Shown: positions 8,462-17,571, counted from the stretch's first letter. The stretch: 54,450 bases of DNA from Spirulina sp. SIO3F2 (GCA_010672165.1 JAAHHN010000017.1:1-54450), one strand, 5' to 3'. Notes: a model not told the origin generated them from the letters alone. Program-made: numbers and translations.

Positions 8462-8644
8462 ATGCTGCCACTCTAATTCAATGGGATTCATTTCTGAATA
8501 GTAAGGAGGTGAGAAAAAGAGGTAAAGCCCCTGCGCTTGCCAAGTTGATATCTTGGCTTGAACAGTCTTGCTGGTGTGAATGGAACCATTGTCGAGAGTA
8601 TGGAGGGAGTTTCTCAAGAATAACCTTCTTATTGCTTCTTTCGC
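8462..8644 (-). pseudogene. IS630-family transposase, internal fragment
   Basis: About 60 codons with LDNGSIHTSKTVQ and FFSPPYYSEMNPIELEW. These are the second Asp and the final Asn-Pro-Ile-Glu (DDE) region of IS630/Tc1-mariner transposases. Everything before the second catalytic Asp is gone (in-frame stop at 8647-8645). After NPIELEWQH the frame passes straight into IS1380 sequence. A TTG at 8617 is the first possible start but has no meaning for an inactive fragment. The fragment begins only a few bases downstream of the mntB stop codon. Confidence 0.78.
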
Positions 8645-8660
8645 TTACCCTGAATACAAC

Positions 8661-9518
8661 TCAAGCGCCAAATTTAGTCTTTCTCCCCTGCGCTAACATT
8701 CCATGCTTCGGCGCAAAGATCATTGCCAACACAAACAGCAAGGTTTGCAACACCACAATACAGCCGCCTGTTGAGCCATCAATGTGATAACTCAAATACG
8801 TTCCCATCACACTCGAAAATACCCCCGAAGCCATTGCAATTAGCATCATATGATCAAAGCGATCGCTCAATAAATATGCCGTTGCTCCTGGTGTGACTAA
8901 CATCGCCACCACCAAAATGATTCCCACGGTTTGTAGCCCTGCCACAGCAGTTAAAGACATTAGCGTGAGTAATACATAATGTAAAAAGGTCGTATTCAAA
9001 CCAATCGACTTTGCATGGGTGGCATCGAAACAAAACAGAATTAAATCTTTGCGTAAGATGGCTAACGCTGTCAGGGTGATAATGCCAATAATGATGGTTT
9101 GCAGAATATCCCCATCCGAAATACCGAGCACATTGCCAAAGAGAATATGACTCAGATCCACGGTGCTTTTGATTTTTGAGACCAACACCAAACCAAAGGC
9201 AAAAAAGCCCGTGAAGACTAACCCGATCACTGTATCTTCCTTGATGCGGGTGTTGTCTTTAATAAAACCGATCGCCGCCACCGAGCCCACGCCAAACACA
9301 AATGCCCCCACTGCATAGGGCAGCCCCAAGGCGTAAGCCAACACCACTCCCGGTACAACCGCATGGGAAACCGCGTCCCCCATTAATGCCCAACCCTTAA
9401 GCGTCATATAGCACGAGAGTGCTGAACAGACTAAACCTACCAGCGCACTGACCCAAAAGGCTTTAACCATTGCCCCCAATTGAAACGGCGCAATTAAAAT
9501 ATCCCAAAGCTCCATCAT
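8661..9518 (-). CDS. mntB: Manganese/zinc ABC transporter permease, MntB-like
   Basis: 285 residues with about eight hydrophobic helices, typical of the ABC-3 (ZnuB/MntB/SitC) permease family. The conserved GDAVSHAVVPGV, SHILFGNVLGI and TVGIILVVAMLVTPGATAYLL segments are present. Its ATG overlaps the mntA stop by one base (TAATG), so translation is probably coupled. With MntC and MntA it forms the high-affinity manganese importer known from Synechocystis mntCAB. The last few codons (KTKFGA) coincide with a 14-bp repeat next to the IS remnants, so the extreme C-terminus may have been reshaped. Confidence 0.9.
   Translation of the reverse strand: MMELWDILIAPFQLGAMVKAFWVSALVGLVCSALSCYMTLKGWALMGDAVSHAVVPGVVLAYALGLPYAVGAFVFGVGSVAAIGFIKDNTRIKEDTVIGLVFTGFFAFGLVLVSKIKSTVDLSHILFGNVLGISDGDILQTIIIGIITLTALAILRKDLILFCFDATHAKSIGLNTTFLHYVLLTLMSLTAVAGLQTVGIILVVAMLVTPGATAYLLSDRFDHMMLIAMASGVFSSVMGTYLSYHIDGSTGGCIVVLQTLLFVLAMIFAPKHGMLAQGRKTKFGA
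8668..8681. repeat. 14-bp direct repeat, right copy
   Basis: CCAAATTTAGTCTT, identical to 7775-7788. It lies inside the 3' end of mntB and marks the other boundary of the IS debris. Confidence 0.4.
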
Positions 9519-10285
9519 TAGGCTGCGTCCTGAACCTGACCAAAAAGCTGTGCGAGAGGGGCTGTCTCTTGTGCCGAACTACTAAAGGTGCGTGAGAGGT
9601 TCTCAGGGGTGAAAACCTCCGACGTTTCGCCATAGGCCAGAATGCTGCGATTAATCAACACTACCTGATCGCAGAACGTAGTGATCGCGTCCAAATCGTG
9701 GGTAGAAATCAAAATGGTGTGACCCGCTTGGCGCAATTCCAGCAACAAATCAATCATCAATTTCTCGGTTTTCACATCCACCCCAGCAAAGGGTTCATCA
9801 AGCAACAAAACCTGGGCTTGCTGGGCCAGAGCACGGGCAAAGAAAGCTCGCTTTTTTTGTCCCCCTGAGAGTTCGCCAATTTGGCGATCGCGCAATGGCA
9901 GCATTTCCACTCGCTCCAGGCTCTGGCGCACCAAGGCGCGATCGCGCTCCCCTGGAATTCGCAACAGATTCATATAGCCATAACGCCCCATCATCACCAC
10001 ATCTCCAACACTCACCGGGAACTGCCAATCCACTTCTTCTGATTGAGGCACATAAGCCACAAGGTTTTGCTTTTGTACGTAGCGAATCGGCAAACTATTG
10101 ATCAACACCCGACCTTGAATCGGCTTAACAAAGCCCATTATTGCCTTAAACAGCGTCGATTTTCCTGCTCCATTCATGCCGACTAAACCGCAAATTGACC
10201 CCGACTTAAGTTGCAAGGAGGCATTATGCAGAGCCACTTTGCCATGATAGGCAACGGTAACATTTTCAATATCAATACAGGTCAT
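9518..10285 (-). CDS. mntA: Manganese/zinc ABC transporter ATP-binding protein, MntA-like
   Basis: 255 residues from ATG 10285. An in-frame ATG at 10321 would add 12 residues unlike the family, which normally starts just before IENVTVAY. Walker A is [10 protein letters not shown], the Q-loop region is [28 protein letters not shown], the signature is [15 protein letters not shown], Walker B is [12 protein letters not shown] and the switch His is ISTHDLD. The segment after the Q-loop with VDW(Q/D)FPV is a hallmark of Mn/Zn (MntA/SitB/ZnuC-like) ATPases. It sits second in mntCAB, 65 nt after mntC, and overlaps mntB. Confidence 0.92.
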   Translation of the reverse strand: MTCIDIENVTVAYHGKVALHNASLQLKSGSICGLVGMNGAGKSTLFKAIMGFVKPIQGRVLINSLPIRYVQKQNLVAYVPQSEEVDWQFPVSVGDVVMMGRYGYMNLLRIPGERDRALVRQSLERVEMLPLRDRQIGELSGGQKKRAFFARALAQQAQVLLLDEPFAGVDVKTEKLMIDLLLELRQAGHTILISTHDLDAITTFCDQVVLINRSILAYGETSEVFTPENLSRTFSSSAQETAPLAQLFGQVQDAA

Positions 10286-10350
10286 GGCTTGATCGGGTGG
10301 GCATTGCCCACCAATACACAACTTTAATCAACATAAAAACTTGATCTGCA

Positions 10351-11364
10351 CTATTCCAATTGCAACCCTTCAATTAGGGTATTAACGTTATAGGTCAGCA
10401 GTTCCAGATAGGTGCTTGCCGGGCCATCCGGTGGCGAGAGGGAATCGACATAAAACACGCCAGCAAATTTTGCTCCCGTTTCTTGCGCAACCTGAAGTTG
10501 AGCTTCAGCGTTGACCGTGCTTTCACAAAACACTGCCGGAATATCATTCTCGCGCACCGTTTCCACCACCTGCTCAATCTGTTTGGGTGTGGCTTGGCGC
10601 TCAGCATTCACCGGCCAAATATAAACCTCTTTCAGACCATAGTCACGGGCGATATAAGAAAATGCCCCTTCACAGGTCACCATATAGCGTTGTTCTGGGG
10701 GGATAACCGCGATCGAATCTTTGAGCCTTTGATCAATAGCCTCAATTTCCTCACTATAGGCTGCCGCATTCTCGTTGTAGACGGCCTCATTTTCAGGATC
10801 AAGCTCGACTAAAGCCTGACGAATATTCTCCACATAGATCAGCGCATTCTGAGGGGACATCCAAGCATGGGGGTTAGGCTTACCTGCATAGGCATCTTCA
10901 GTGATATCGATCGGTTCAGACCCTGCACTCAAAGTGATGTGAGGCACATCGGGAAGACTGTTGTAAAACTTTTCCGCCCAGCGCTCAAGGTTCAAGCCGT
11001 TCTCTAAAATCAAATCTGCGTCCTGACCCCGCACCAGATCGCTGGGTGTCGGTTCGTAACCGTGAATCTCAGCACCTGGTTTAGTCAGCGATTCCACGCT
11101 TGCTGCATCCCCCGCCACGTTCTCAGTTATATCTGCAAGCACCGTAAAGGTCGTGAGGACGGTCTTTTTCCCTGTGTCTTCTCCCTCCGAGATGGGGGGA
11201 GTCGGCGTGCAAGCACCAAAGAGCAAACTCGTGAAGGCAACAATCAAGGAAACAAACGGGAAAGAAGTGAACAGCTCTCGGTTTCTTAATTTCTGTTTCC
11301 TAACTTCTATTTTGCTGGCTACACTCAGGCTAATCTGTATTGCTCTCTGTGGTCTGTCCGTCAC
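10351..11364 (-). CDS. mntC: Manganese-binding lipoprotein of ABC transporter, MntC-like
   Basis: 337 residues. A hydrophobic segment ends in a lipobox LLFGAC with Cys52. The mature part is a TroA/ZnuA-type solute-binding fold. Candidate metal ligands are His101 (AEIHGYEP), His166 (NPHAWMSP), Glu232 (TCEGAF) and Asp307 (YVDSLS), the His2-Glu-Asp set of manganese binders. Cys231 and Cys280 (VFCEST) match the disulfide pair described for Synechocystis MntC, supporting Mn rather than Zn. The 30 residues before the hydrophobic core are longer than usual, but no better start is visible. It is the first gene of mntCAB, with a strong inverted repeat just upstream. Confidence 0.92.
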   Translation of the reverse strand: MTDRPQRAIQISLSVASKIEVRKQKLRNRELFTSFPFVSLIVAFTSLLFGACTPTPPISEGEDTGKKTVLTTFTVLADITENVAGDAASVESLTKPGAEIHGYEPTPSDLVRGQDADLILENGLNLERWAEKFYNSLPDVPHITLSAGSEPIDITEDAYAGKPNPHAWMSPQNALIYVENIRQALVELDPENEAVYNENAAAYSEEIEAIDQRLKDSIAVIPPEQRYMVTCEGAFSYIARDYGLKEVYIWPVNAERQATPKQIEQVVETVRENDIPAVFCESTVNAEAQLQVAQETGAKFAGVFYVDSLSPPDGPASTYLELLTYNVNTLIEGLQLE

Positions 11365-11377
11365 GGCTTTTTCATAT

Positions 11378-11417
11378 TTCTCTCATTATTGAGCAATCTA
11401 GCACAATGATGAGAGAA
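11378..11417 (-). promoter_or_regulatory. Inverted repeat upstream of mntC, candidate operator
   Basis: TTCTCTCATTATTG (11378-11391) and CAATGATGAGAGAA (11404-11417) pair at 13 of 14 positions around a 12-nt spacer. A further GAAATATG at 11427-11434 mirrors CATATTTC at 11373-11380. It lies 13-70 bp before the mntC start, where a regulator of manganese uptake should bind. In Synechocystis this operon is controlled by the ManS-ManR two-component system. Identity of the site is inferred from position only. Confidence 0.5.
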
Positions 11418-11535
11418 AATGAAAGAAATATGAGATCCAATTGCTTGAATGGGAGGTCAGCCCCTGCCGTCCTCATCGCCGAAACCGTATTAAACTAGCT
11501 AGAATTGAAGATAGAACCCTCCGTCTTGCCAACAT

Positions 11536-12534
11536 ATGTCTACCCACTCCTCAATTCCCCATGCCCTTGAGGTAAACTCACCTCCCGTTTGGTATCGGCG
11601 TCCTCTCTTTTTGGGGTCAATTTTAGTGGGGACGATGTTTGGGGTCTCACTCTGGAGCTATTTGGCACATCCGGCTTGGTTGGGCGAGAGTGATGGTACA
11701 AATGTTTTAGTTGATCGCATCCTCCAGGTCAATCCGGGTCTCTCTCGATCGGATTTGGAGCAAGATATTCAGCTCGATAATCTCTCATTTTGGTTTGGCC
11801 GCTCTGATCAACAATATGCAGGGGTTGCAACTGCCAGCACAACGGAAGCGGCAGAAGTGGGTGAGGGAAGTCTGCTGGAACAGTTTATGCGGGGTCAGGA
11901 ATCAGCGAATCAGTCTGAAGGGGAATCAGAGGGGATTGCAGCAGCAACACCAGCCGCTGCCGTAATAGAGACCGGATTAGAAACCGAATCTGAATCCCGC
12001 CGTCAAACACGATCGGCTCTGGATATTGCCCTTAATGGCGTTGATGAGCAGGGCTCTCAAGCCCTCTCCCCCCTACAGCAGGCGCTGCAAGAATACCAAT
12101 CAGAAGTGAATTCGGCTACCAGCGCAGCGAATGCAGTAGAAGAGCATGGTCAAGTAGCAGGTTCACCGATCAACACCACCGCAGGCTTAAACAATACGGA
12201 ATCTATTTACGAGAACAACACGGGTCTACCTACAGCAGGAGAGCCAGCAACTGGCTCCAGCACTCGCATTAGCCGCACGGCTGACCCCACCGCAGTAACC
12301 GAACCGATTGAAGTGCTCCCACCCCGATCGCGCCGTCCCTCGAATTTACCCAGTTTTGACCCCAACGCCTATCGCAACACTGCCTCTTCACCCACAAATA
12401 CCGCTAGCCAAAATCAGGGTATTGATAGCAACCAACGTCGGCAGTTTGAGAGCAGCTTCACTGAGCAACAGGGGTTTAATCGGGTTGGTGCGGGCCAGAT
12501 TGAGAGCTTTGCCAATCCCCTCGGTACGAATTAG
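11536..12534 (+). CDS. Membrane-anchored protein of unknown function, low-complexity tail
   Basis: 332 residues. One transmembrane segment near residues 23-46 (PLFLGSILVGTMFGVSLWSYLA) is followed by a short conserved-looking stretch (VDRILQVNPGLSRSDLEQDIQLDNLSFWFGR). After that comes a long Ser/Thr/Ala/Asn/Glu-rich region to the end, probably disordered and periplasmic. I recognise no family. It is the first gene of a tight plus-strand cluster, with only 12 nt before the DUF429 gene, so it is probably co-transcribed with it. Confidence 0.6.
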   Translation: MSTHSSIPHALEVNSPPVWYRRPLFLGSILVGTMFGVSLWSYLAHPAWLGESDGTNVLVDRILQVNPGLSRSDLEQDIQLDNLSFWFGRSDQQYAGVATASTTEAAEVGEGSLLEQFMRGQESANQSEGESEGIAAATPAAAVIETGLETESESRRQTRSALDIALNGVDEQGSQALSPLQQALQEYQSEVNSATSAANAVEEHGQVAGSPINTTAGLNNTESIYENNTGLPTAGEPATGSSTRISRTADPTAVTEPIEVLPPRSRRPSNLPSFDPNAYRNTASSPTNTASQNQGIDSNQRRQFESSFTEQQGFNRVGAGQIESFANPLGTN

Positions 12535-12546
12535 CGTCTTGGCCCC

Positions 12547-13299
12547 TTGAAATTTATCGGTGTTGATCTAGGTTGGACTTCAGGTGCAACGGGTTTATGT
12601 TGTTTGCAGTTGGTGGGCTCCAACTTAGAGCTAGCTTCGTTGACAACACACACACCATTGCCAGAGGTTTGGCAATGGTTTGACCAACAGATTCTCCCCA
12701 CCGAACCGGGATTGGTAGCGGTGGATGCACCGACCTTGATTCCCAATGCCACAGGGTCGCGGTTGTGCGATCGCCTCGCTCACAAACATTTTGGGCGTTA
12801 CCATGCCGGAGCATACCCCGCAAATCAGGGCTTGCCCTTTGCCCAGCAAACCACCAGTTTTGGCGATCGCCTTACTGAGTTGGGTTTTGCCCATGCGCCT
12901 ACCATCGAGCCCCAGCAACCAGGGCGCTACCAAATTGAGCTATTTCCCCATCCCGCGACAATTCAGCTCTTTGGCTTGTCCCGTATCCTCAAATATAAAA
13001 AAGGCAAACTGCGCGATCGCAAACTCGCCCTAGCCCAACTACACCAACACATCACCACTGTTCTACCTACGCTCGTTCCAGCACTCGCACTCCCGATTCC
13101 GCTGCCCAGCGATTACAGTGCTCTAACAAGCAAGCAACTCAAGGCCATTGAAGATCAGCTTGATAGTCTGCTATGTGCCTATGTGGGTGCCCATTGGTGG
13201 TGGTGGGGAACCGCTCGGAATTGGGTGTTGGGAGATGCCCAAACGGGGTATATTGTGGTTCCGGCTCCCCCTGGCACGCCCAGCACTTCCCATGCCTAG
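12547..13299 (+). CDS. DUF429 protein, predicted RNase H-like nuclease
   Basis: 250 residues from a TTG at 12547 (LKFIGVDLGWTSGATGLCCLQL). The first strand with a conserved Asp (VDLGW), a second Asp (LVAVDAPTLI) and CDR(L)AHKHFGRYHAGAYPAN are typical of DUF429, predicted to adopt an RNase H-like fold and act as a nuclease. The C-terminal part contains DQLDSLLCAYVGAHWWWWG with the further acidic residues. The biochemical role is unknown. The stop codon lies eight bases inside the trmB reading frame, so the two are translationally coupled. No strong Shine-Dalgarno supports the TTG, but an upstream ATG is not available in frame. Confidence 0.8.
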   Translation: MKFIGVDLGWTSGATGLCCLQLVGSNLELASLTTHTPLPEVWQWFDQQILPTEPGLVAVDAPTLIPNATGSRLCDRLAHKHFGRYHAGAYPANQGLPFAQQTTSFGDRLTELGFAHAPTIEPQQPGRYQIELFPHPATIQLFGLSRILKYKKGKLRDRKLALAQLHQHITTVLPTLVPALALPIPLPSDYSALTSKQLKAIEDQLDSLLCAYVGAHWWWWGTARNWVLGDAQTGYIVVPAPPGTPSTSHA

Positions 13300-13939
13300 A
13301 CCTCGGATTCGTCAACATGTCAACCCGTTGACCCGAAAATTTCAGCAACCGATCGCGCTGCCCGATTGGACGCAGATTTATGCCAATCTTCAGCAGCCAT
13401 TGCACCTGGATATTGGTTGTGCGCGGGGTCGGTTTACACTGGCGATCGCCCAGGCCCAACCAGAGATGAATTTTTTGGGCTTAGAAATTCGTGAGGCACT
13501 GGTGACGGAGGCCAATGACTGCCGCGATCGGAAAAAACTCACCAATCTGCATTATCTCTTTTGCAACGCCAATGTGGACTTGAAACGAATATTGCGATCG
13601 CTCCCCTCTGGGGTGGTGCAATGGGTCTCGATCCAGTTCCCCGACCCTTGGTTTAAAAAGCGCCACACCAAGCGCCGGGTGGTGCAGCCAGAGCTAGTGC
13701 AAGCTCTCGCGGATGAACTCCCTTCGGGCGCAACTATTTTCCTGCAATCTGATGTGGAAGCCGTAGCCTTAGAAATGACCACCTTGTTTGCCGAGCATCC
13801 CCGTTTTAGCCTGACTCACAGCCCACCTTGGCTGCCGGAGAACCCATTGCCTGTACCTACAGAACGGGAGTTGGCAACCTTTGCCAAGGGGGGGGCAGTT
13901 TATCGCAGTCGGTTTGAAGTGAGGGGTAAATCATGCTGA
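13292..13939 (+). CDS. trmB: tRNA (guanine-46-N7)-methyltransferase
   Basis: 215 residues from ATG 13292. A frame extends to 13148, but that part belongs to the overlapping DUF429 gene. A Rossmann-like SAM-binding motif LDIGCARGRFTLAIA is followed by FLGLEIREALV and the family signature QFPDPWFKKRHTKRRVV, which holds the catalytic-site residues of TrmB. It forms 7-methylguanosine at position 46 of the tRNA variable loop. The start overlaps the DUF429 stop by eight bases, and the end overlaps the next gene by seven bases. Confidence 0.95.
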   Translation: MPRPRIRQHVNPLTRKFQQPIALPDWTQIYANLQQPLHLDIGCARGRFTLAIAQAQPEMNFLGLEIREALVTEANDCRDRKKLTNLHYLFCNANVDLKRILRSLPSGVVQWVSIQFPDPWFKKRHTKRRVVQPELVQALADELPSGATIFLQSDVEAVALEMTTLFAEHPRFSLTHSPPWLPENPLPVPTERELATFAKGGAVYRSRFEVRGKSC

Positions 13940-15225
13940 ATCAATTCAACCAACAAAGCCCAGCTCAAAAGTTATTTTGTCTCTTTTTGGGTGGGATATT
14001 GCTCCTGATCCTCATGGTTATGGGTGCTTCGCTCTTTGCCGGTGGCTCTCCAGATCTTATCGTGAGTGATGCCAATGGCTATTATTCCTGGACGCGATCG
14101 ATTTTCCTCGATGGAGATGTGGACTTTCGGAATGATTATGCCTATCTGTATGCACCTGATCCCCTCCCTTCCGATATGGCTCGCTCAACCCCTCGGGGTT
14201 TAGTCCCAAATAAATATCCAATTGGTATGGGAATTTTGTATATTCCCGGGTTTATTCTGGGGCATCTGACAGCCCTGGTGACGCCATTCATGGCTGATGG
14301 TGCAAGTTTACCCTATCAATTTTTTGTGCCCTTTTCTCTGGCGTTGCTTGTGTTGGGCGGGTTTTATTTATTCTTCACTGCTCTGATGCGATCGGGCATC
14401 AAAACTGAAGTTGCACTTCCGGTGAGTTGTTTGATGTTGCTGGGCACAAACCTTCTCCACTATGTAGCTAAAGAGCCTGCTATGTCCCATGCGGCAGGAG
14501 TCACGGTGCTCAATGCATTAATTTTTCTCTCAACCTGTCACAGTTTTTTTTCGCAACGACCCATCCTAGCAAGGAGTTTAGCGGGCGGTCTATCAGGTTT
14601 GTTGGTGGTGATCCGCTTAAGTAATATTGTCTTTGTACCCTTTATCTGGGTTTTATTTCACGATGAGTTACGGAAGTTCAAAGACTGGCTACCACTATTG
14701 TTCGGCGGCAGTCTATTCATGTTGATTCAAGAGTTGATGTATTTTTGGCTCTGGGGCATTATCGTGATTTACCCCTATAAGGGCGAAGGGTTTAATGCCG
14801 GGTTTACAGGTTTATATGAATCACTTTTGGGGCAAAATTGGGGCGTATTTCTACATCATCCGTGGTATCTAATTCTCGTGATTTGTAATCTGGTCGGCGT
14901 CATTATTATTGCTCGCCACCGCCTGCTATTTAGCACAGCACTGCTCAGTTTTGTGGGGTTGTGGATATTGAATGGGTTATGGAACAATTTTGCAACGTCG
15001 TTCGGTCATCGGGCATTTATTGAGTTGTTGCCTGCATTATCATTGCCTGCGGCGGTGTTGCTGAATTCTATAATGCTGACGAAGTCGGTGAAGCGGCTAG
15101 GTATTGTTATAGCGGCGCTGTTGGTTTTTCTCAATGTTCATATTTGGGCAGGATATTTACTCCAAAAATATGATCACAATCCCCATCGCACATTGGCTGA
15201 TGTGTATTTGTGGACGGTGCGTTAG
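13933..15225 (+). CDS. Polytopic membrane protein, possibly GT-C glycosyltransferase-like
   Basis: 430 residues with about ten hydrophobic helices. The first helix (about 14-37) is followed by a long extracytoplasmic loop containing SPDLIVSDANGYYSWTRSIF and GDVDF. An acidic residue in the first loop after helix one is typical of GT-C fold glycosyltransferases that use lipid-linked sugars. RGLVPNKYPIGMGILYIPGF and a C-terminal HIWAGYLLQKYDHNPHRTL follow. I do not recognise a named family, so the enzymatic role is a guess. The ATG lies seven bases inside trmB, so it is part of the same operon. Confidence 0.62.
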   Translation: MLNQFNQQSPAQKLFCLFLGGILLLILMVMGASLFAGGSPDLIVSDANGYYSWTRSIFLDGDVDFRNDYAYLYAPDPLPSDMARSTPRGLVPNKYPIGMGILYIPGFILGHLTALVTPFMADGASLPYQFFVPFSLALLVLGGFYLFFTALMRSGIKTEVALPVSCLMLLGTNLLHYVAKEPAMSHAAGVTVLNALIFLSTCHSFFSQRPILARSLAGGLSGLLVVIRLSNIVFVPFIWVLFHDELRKFKDWLPLLFGGSLFMLIQELMYFWLWGIIVIYPYKGEGFNAGFTGLYESLLGQNWGVFLHHPWYLILVICNLVGVIIIARHRLLFSTALLSFVGLWILNGLWNNFATSFGHRAFIELLPALSLPAAVLLNSIMLTKSVKRLGIVIAALLVFLNVHIWAGYLLQKYDHNPHRTLADVYLWTVR

Positions 15226-15349
15226 TTGCTGGACAGATGCCTGAATTTTGTAGGTGCTGACACCAGGAGAATATTCCAGTGGAGACCATATCCGAAGCGT
15301 CACAAATGACTAATGCTAGACATTGTCAAGTACTCAGATGCATTATCAA

Positions 15350-17359
15350 TTACTCATTACTCGCTGGAATCGTCTCCGGCTCAGGCGTCGCTGGACTCCC
15401 CGCCAAAAGCTGTTGCCAAGTGGCAATCTGGGACTGAGCTGTCCCATAGATGCTGCTGGCTGCCGGGATCAATTGGGCAATCCGAATCCCTTCGTTGAGG
15501 TTACTGCGCGAACGTTGCCGGGCAATTTGTAAAAGCTGCGAACTCCAAAAATCTAGTTTGCTTTGGGCATTGTTGCCTTGGCTGGTATTATTGCTCACCT
15601 GCTGGGCAAGGCCAATTGCGCTACTTAGCGCTTCTGGGGTTCCCGCTCGTGCCCGCTCTTCAGCTTGAACCATTAGGGTTTGGGCTTGCGATTCCGCTTG
15701 CCAATTGCCAATTTGGTTCTGGGCTTCGGTGTATAAAGGACTACTGGCGCTAATCTGTTGCGCTTGTTGAACCGCTTCGGTGTAGCGACCCTGATTTGCC
15801 AGCTCATACGCCTGCTGGAGCGTCGGACGATCGCGCCCGGAGGCCAACTGTCGCTGCCAATCTTGAATGCGTTGTTGAGCTTGGCCGTGGAGCGCTCGAC
15901 CTGCGCTGATTTTCTGAGCTTGGGCGATCGCTTGGCTTAAATTGCCACTGATTGCCAAGGCCTCAGCCTTATCCAAAATCGGTTGATCTTGACGTCGTTC
16001 CAACTCCGTCTGCCATTCTCTAATCCGGCGTTGGGCTTCACCGTGGCGAGGATTCCCCGCACTTACCGTCCGAGCTTGGGAGATCGCCGACGCCAGGGCT
16101 TGGCTGGAGCCATCTTGGGCTAATTCAATAGCTGATTCCAGATTCAGTCCGGCTGAAATGGTGGACTGCCAATGCTGAATTAGGGATTGAGCATGTTTAT
16201 AGAGCGGCCGCCCTGGCTCAACCTTTTGGGCTTCGCGGATCGCATCTTCAAGATTAATTTGGGTGCCAAAACTGGCGATCGAGGTGGCATCAGCCAATAG
16301 GGTCAAATCATCTAGCTCTGCTTGCAGTTGCAAGTCAGCCGGAATCCGATTGGCAATTTGCATCGCCGTTTGCCAATCTCCCTGTTTGAGCGATCGCACC
16401 GCTAAGTCCATCAGTTTGCCTTTGGCTTCTTCGATCAGCGTCTGAGCCTCAGCATGGGCCGAACTCTCGGTGGGGATTTTTTCGGCTGCCGCGATCGCAG
16501 CGAGCAAATTATCAAGTCCACCGCGATCGAGCTGGGCAAAGGCTGAATCAAGCTTCTTGCCCTCTTGACGAGCCGTTGTCAATTCTGTATAGAGTTCGTC
16601 ATAACGCTTTGTGGCCCAATAGTCATTCTCTAGCTTGGTGAGCTTGCCCGCTGCCTGGAATGCTTTCCCCCACGCGCCCGCTTTCATATGGTCTTGTGCT
16701 TCAGCCACGATCGCTTCAGCGTCGTCCCAAAGGGCTTGCCACCGGGCAGTGCGCTCTTCAATCAACGCTGAATCCACATAAATCGATAAGTCCTGGGCTA
16801 GACTAATCGCTTCTTCAAGTTCACCCGTATGAAACGTCTCATCTGCCAAATCCAGCAGCGTTGTCACCCATTCTTCTAGATAGCGATCGATTTCTGGGCG
16901 GAGGGGATGGTCAGCTGGTAAATCTTGAATCAGATGAACCGCTTCGAGCAGGTCTTCACGGGTTCCCTTATTGGCCGCTAATTGCGCACAATACATCCGC
17001 ACTGAAGCAGAAGCTGTGGGCAAAAACATCTGGGGACAGTTGGGTAGGGTGGGTAACTTGAGAAGAACCGCGGCTGAACCAAAGCCCACCATACTGGAAA
17101 AGACTACAACTCCCGCAGCGAGCCATTGCCATGACCAACGGGTGCTTGCAGCAAAGGAGTCAGGGCTTGGGGATTGAGCAGTAGATGTAGGGTGAATTGG
17201 CTGGATAAATTTCGATGACTTTTGTATCTCAGTGGTTCCAGAAGCGACGGTTGACGATCGCCCAGCAGAACGACCCACATAATGAATCCCAGCACTCAAC
17301 GAATCATCAGTAGGTGGATTGGGAGTGGGGGAATTAGAATAATGGGGTTTGGGTGGCAT
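15350..17359 (-). CDS. Membrane-anchored protein with tandem helical repeats
   Basis: 669 residues. A Ser/Pro/Thr-rich cytoplasmic segment (1-72) comes first, then one transmembrane helix (about 75-100, WSWQWLAAGVVVFSSMVGFG). A long all-helical region follows (110-650), built from units of roughly 45-55 residues that end in PLY.EAQ..I..WQ or close variants (for example SSPLYTEAQNQIGNWQ). The repeats look like TPR-related alpha-hairpins and suggest a protein-protein scaffold. Similar proteins are common in cyanobacteria without a known role. It is divergent from the glycosidase gene at 17589 with about 230 bp between. Confidence 0.7.
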   Translation of the reverse strand: MPPKPHYSNSPTPNPPTDDSLSAGIHYVGRSAGRSSTVASGTTEIQKSSKFIQPIHPTSTAQSPSPDSFAASTRWSWQWLAAGVVVFSSMVGFGSAAVLLKLPTLPNCPQMFLPTASASVRMYCAQLAANKGTREDLLEAVHLIQDLPADHPLRPEIDRYLEEWVTTLLDLADETFHTGELEEAISLAQDLSIYVDSALIEERTARWQALWDDAEAIVAEAQDHMKAGAWGKAFQAAGKLTKLENDYWATKRYDELYTELTTARQEGKKLDSAFAQLDRGGLDNLLAAIAAAEKIPTESSAHAEAQTLIEEAKGKLMDLAVRSLKQGDWQTAMQIANRIPADLQLQAELDDLTLLADATSIASFGTQINLEDAIREAQKVEPGRPLYKHAQSLIQHWQSTISAGLNLESAIELAQDGSSQALASAISQARTVSAGNPRHGEAQRRIREWQTELERRQDQPILDKAEALAISGNLSQAIAQAQKISAGRALHGQAQQRIQDWQRQLASGRDRPTLQQAYELANQGRYTEAVQQAQQISASSPLYTEAQNQIGNWQAESQAQTLMVQAEERARAGTPEALSSAIGLAQQVSNNTSQGNNAQSKLDFWSSQLLQIARQRSRSNLNEGIRIAQLIPAASSIYGTAQSQIATWQQLLAGSPATPEPETIPASNE

Positions 17360-17571
17360 CGCTAAATTTCAGAGAGCAATTCTGAACTCAATTCCGTAGA
17401 CACAGATAATGTTATGAATCGGCGCAACAATTGTGGGTGTAGTTTAAGCGCACTTGAGGTGCAAAACGTGCCTTATGATAGCACGAACGTCTTTTCGAGC
17501 TGGGCTCGGTGATGCGTCCTGCCGGTTAACAATATTCAATTCCATAGACAAGTAATCCACAGCAAATCGAT

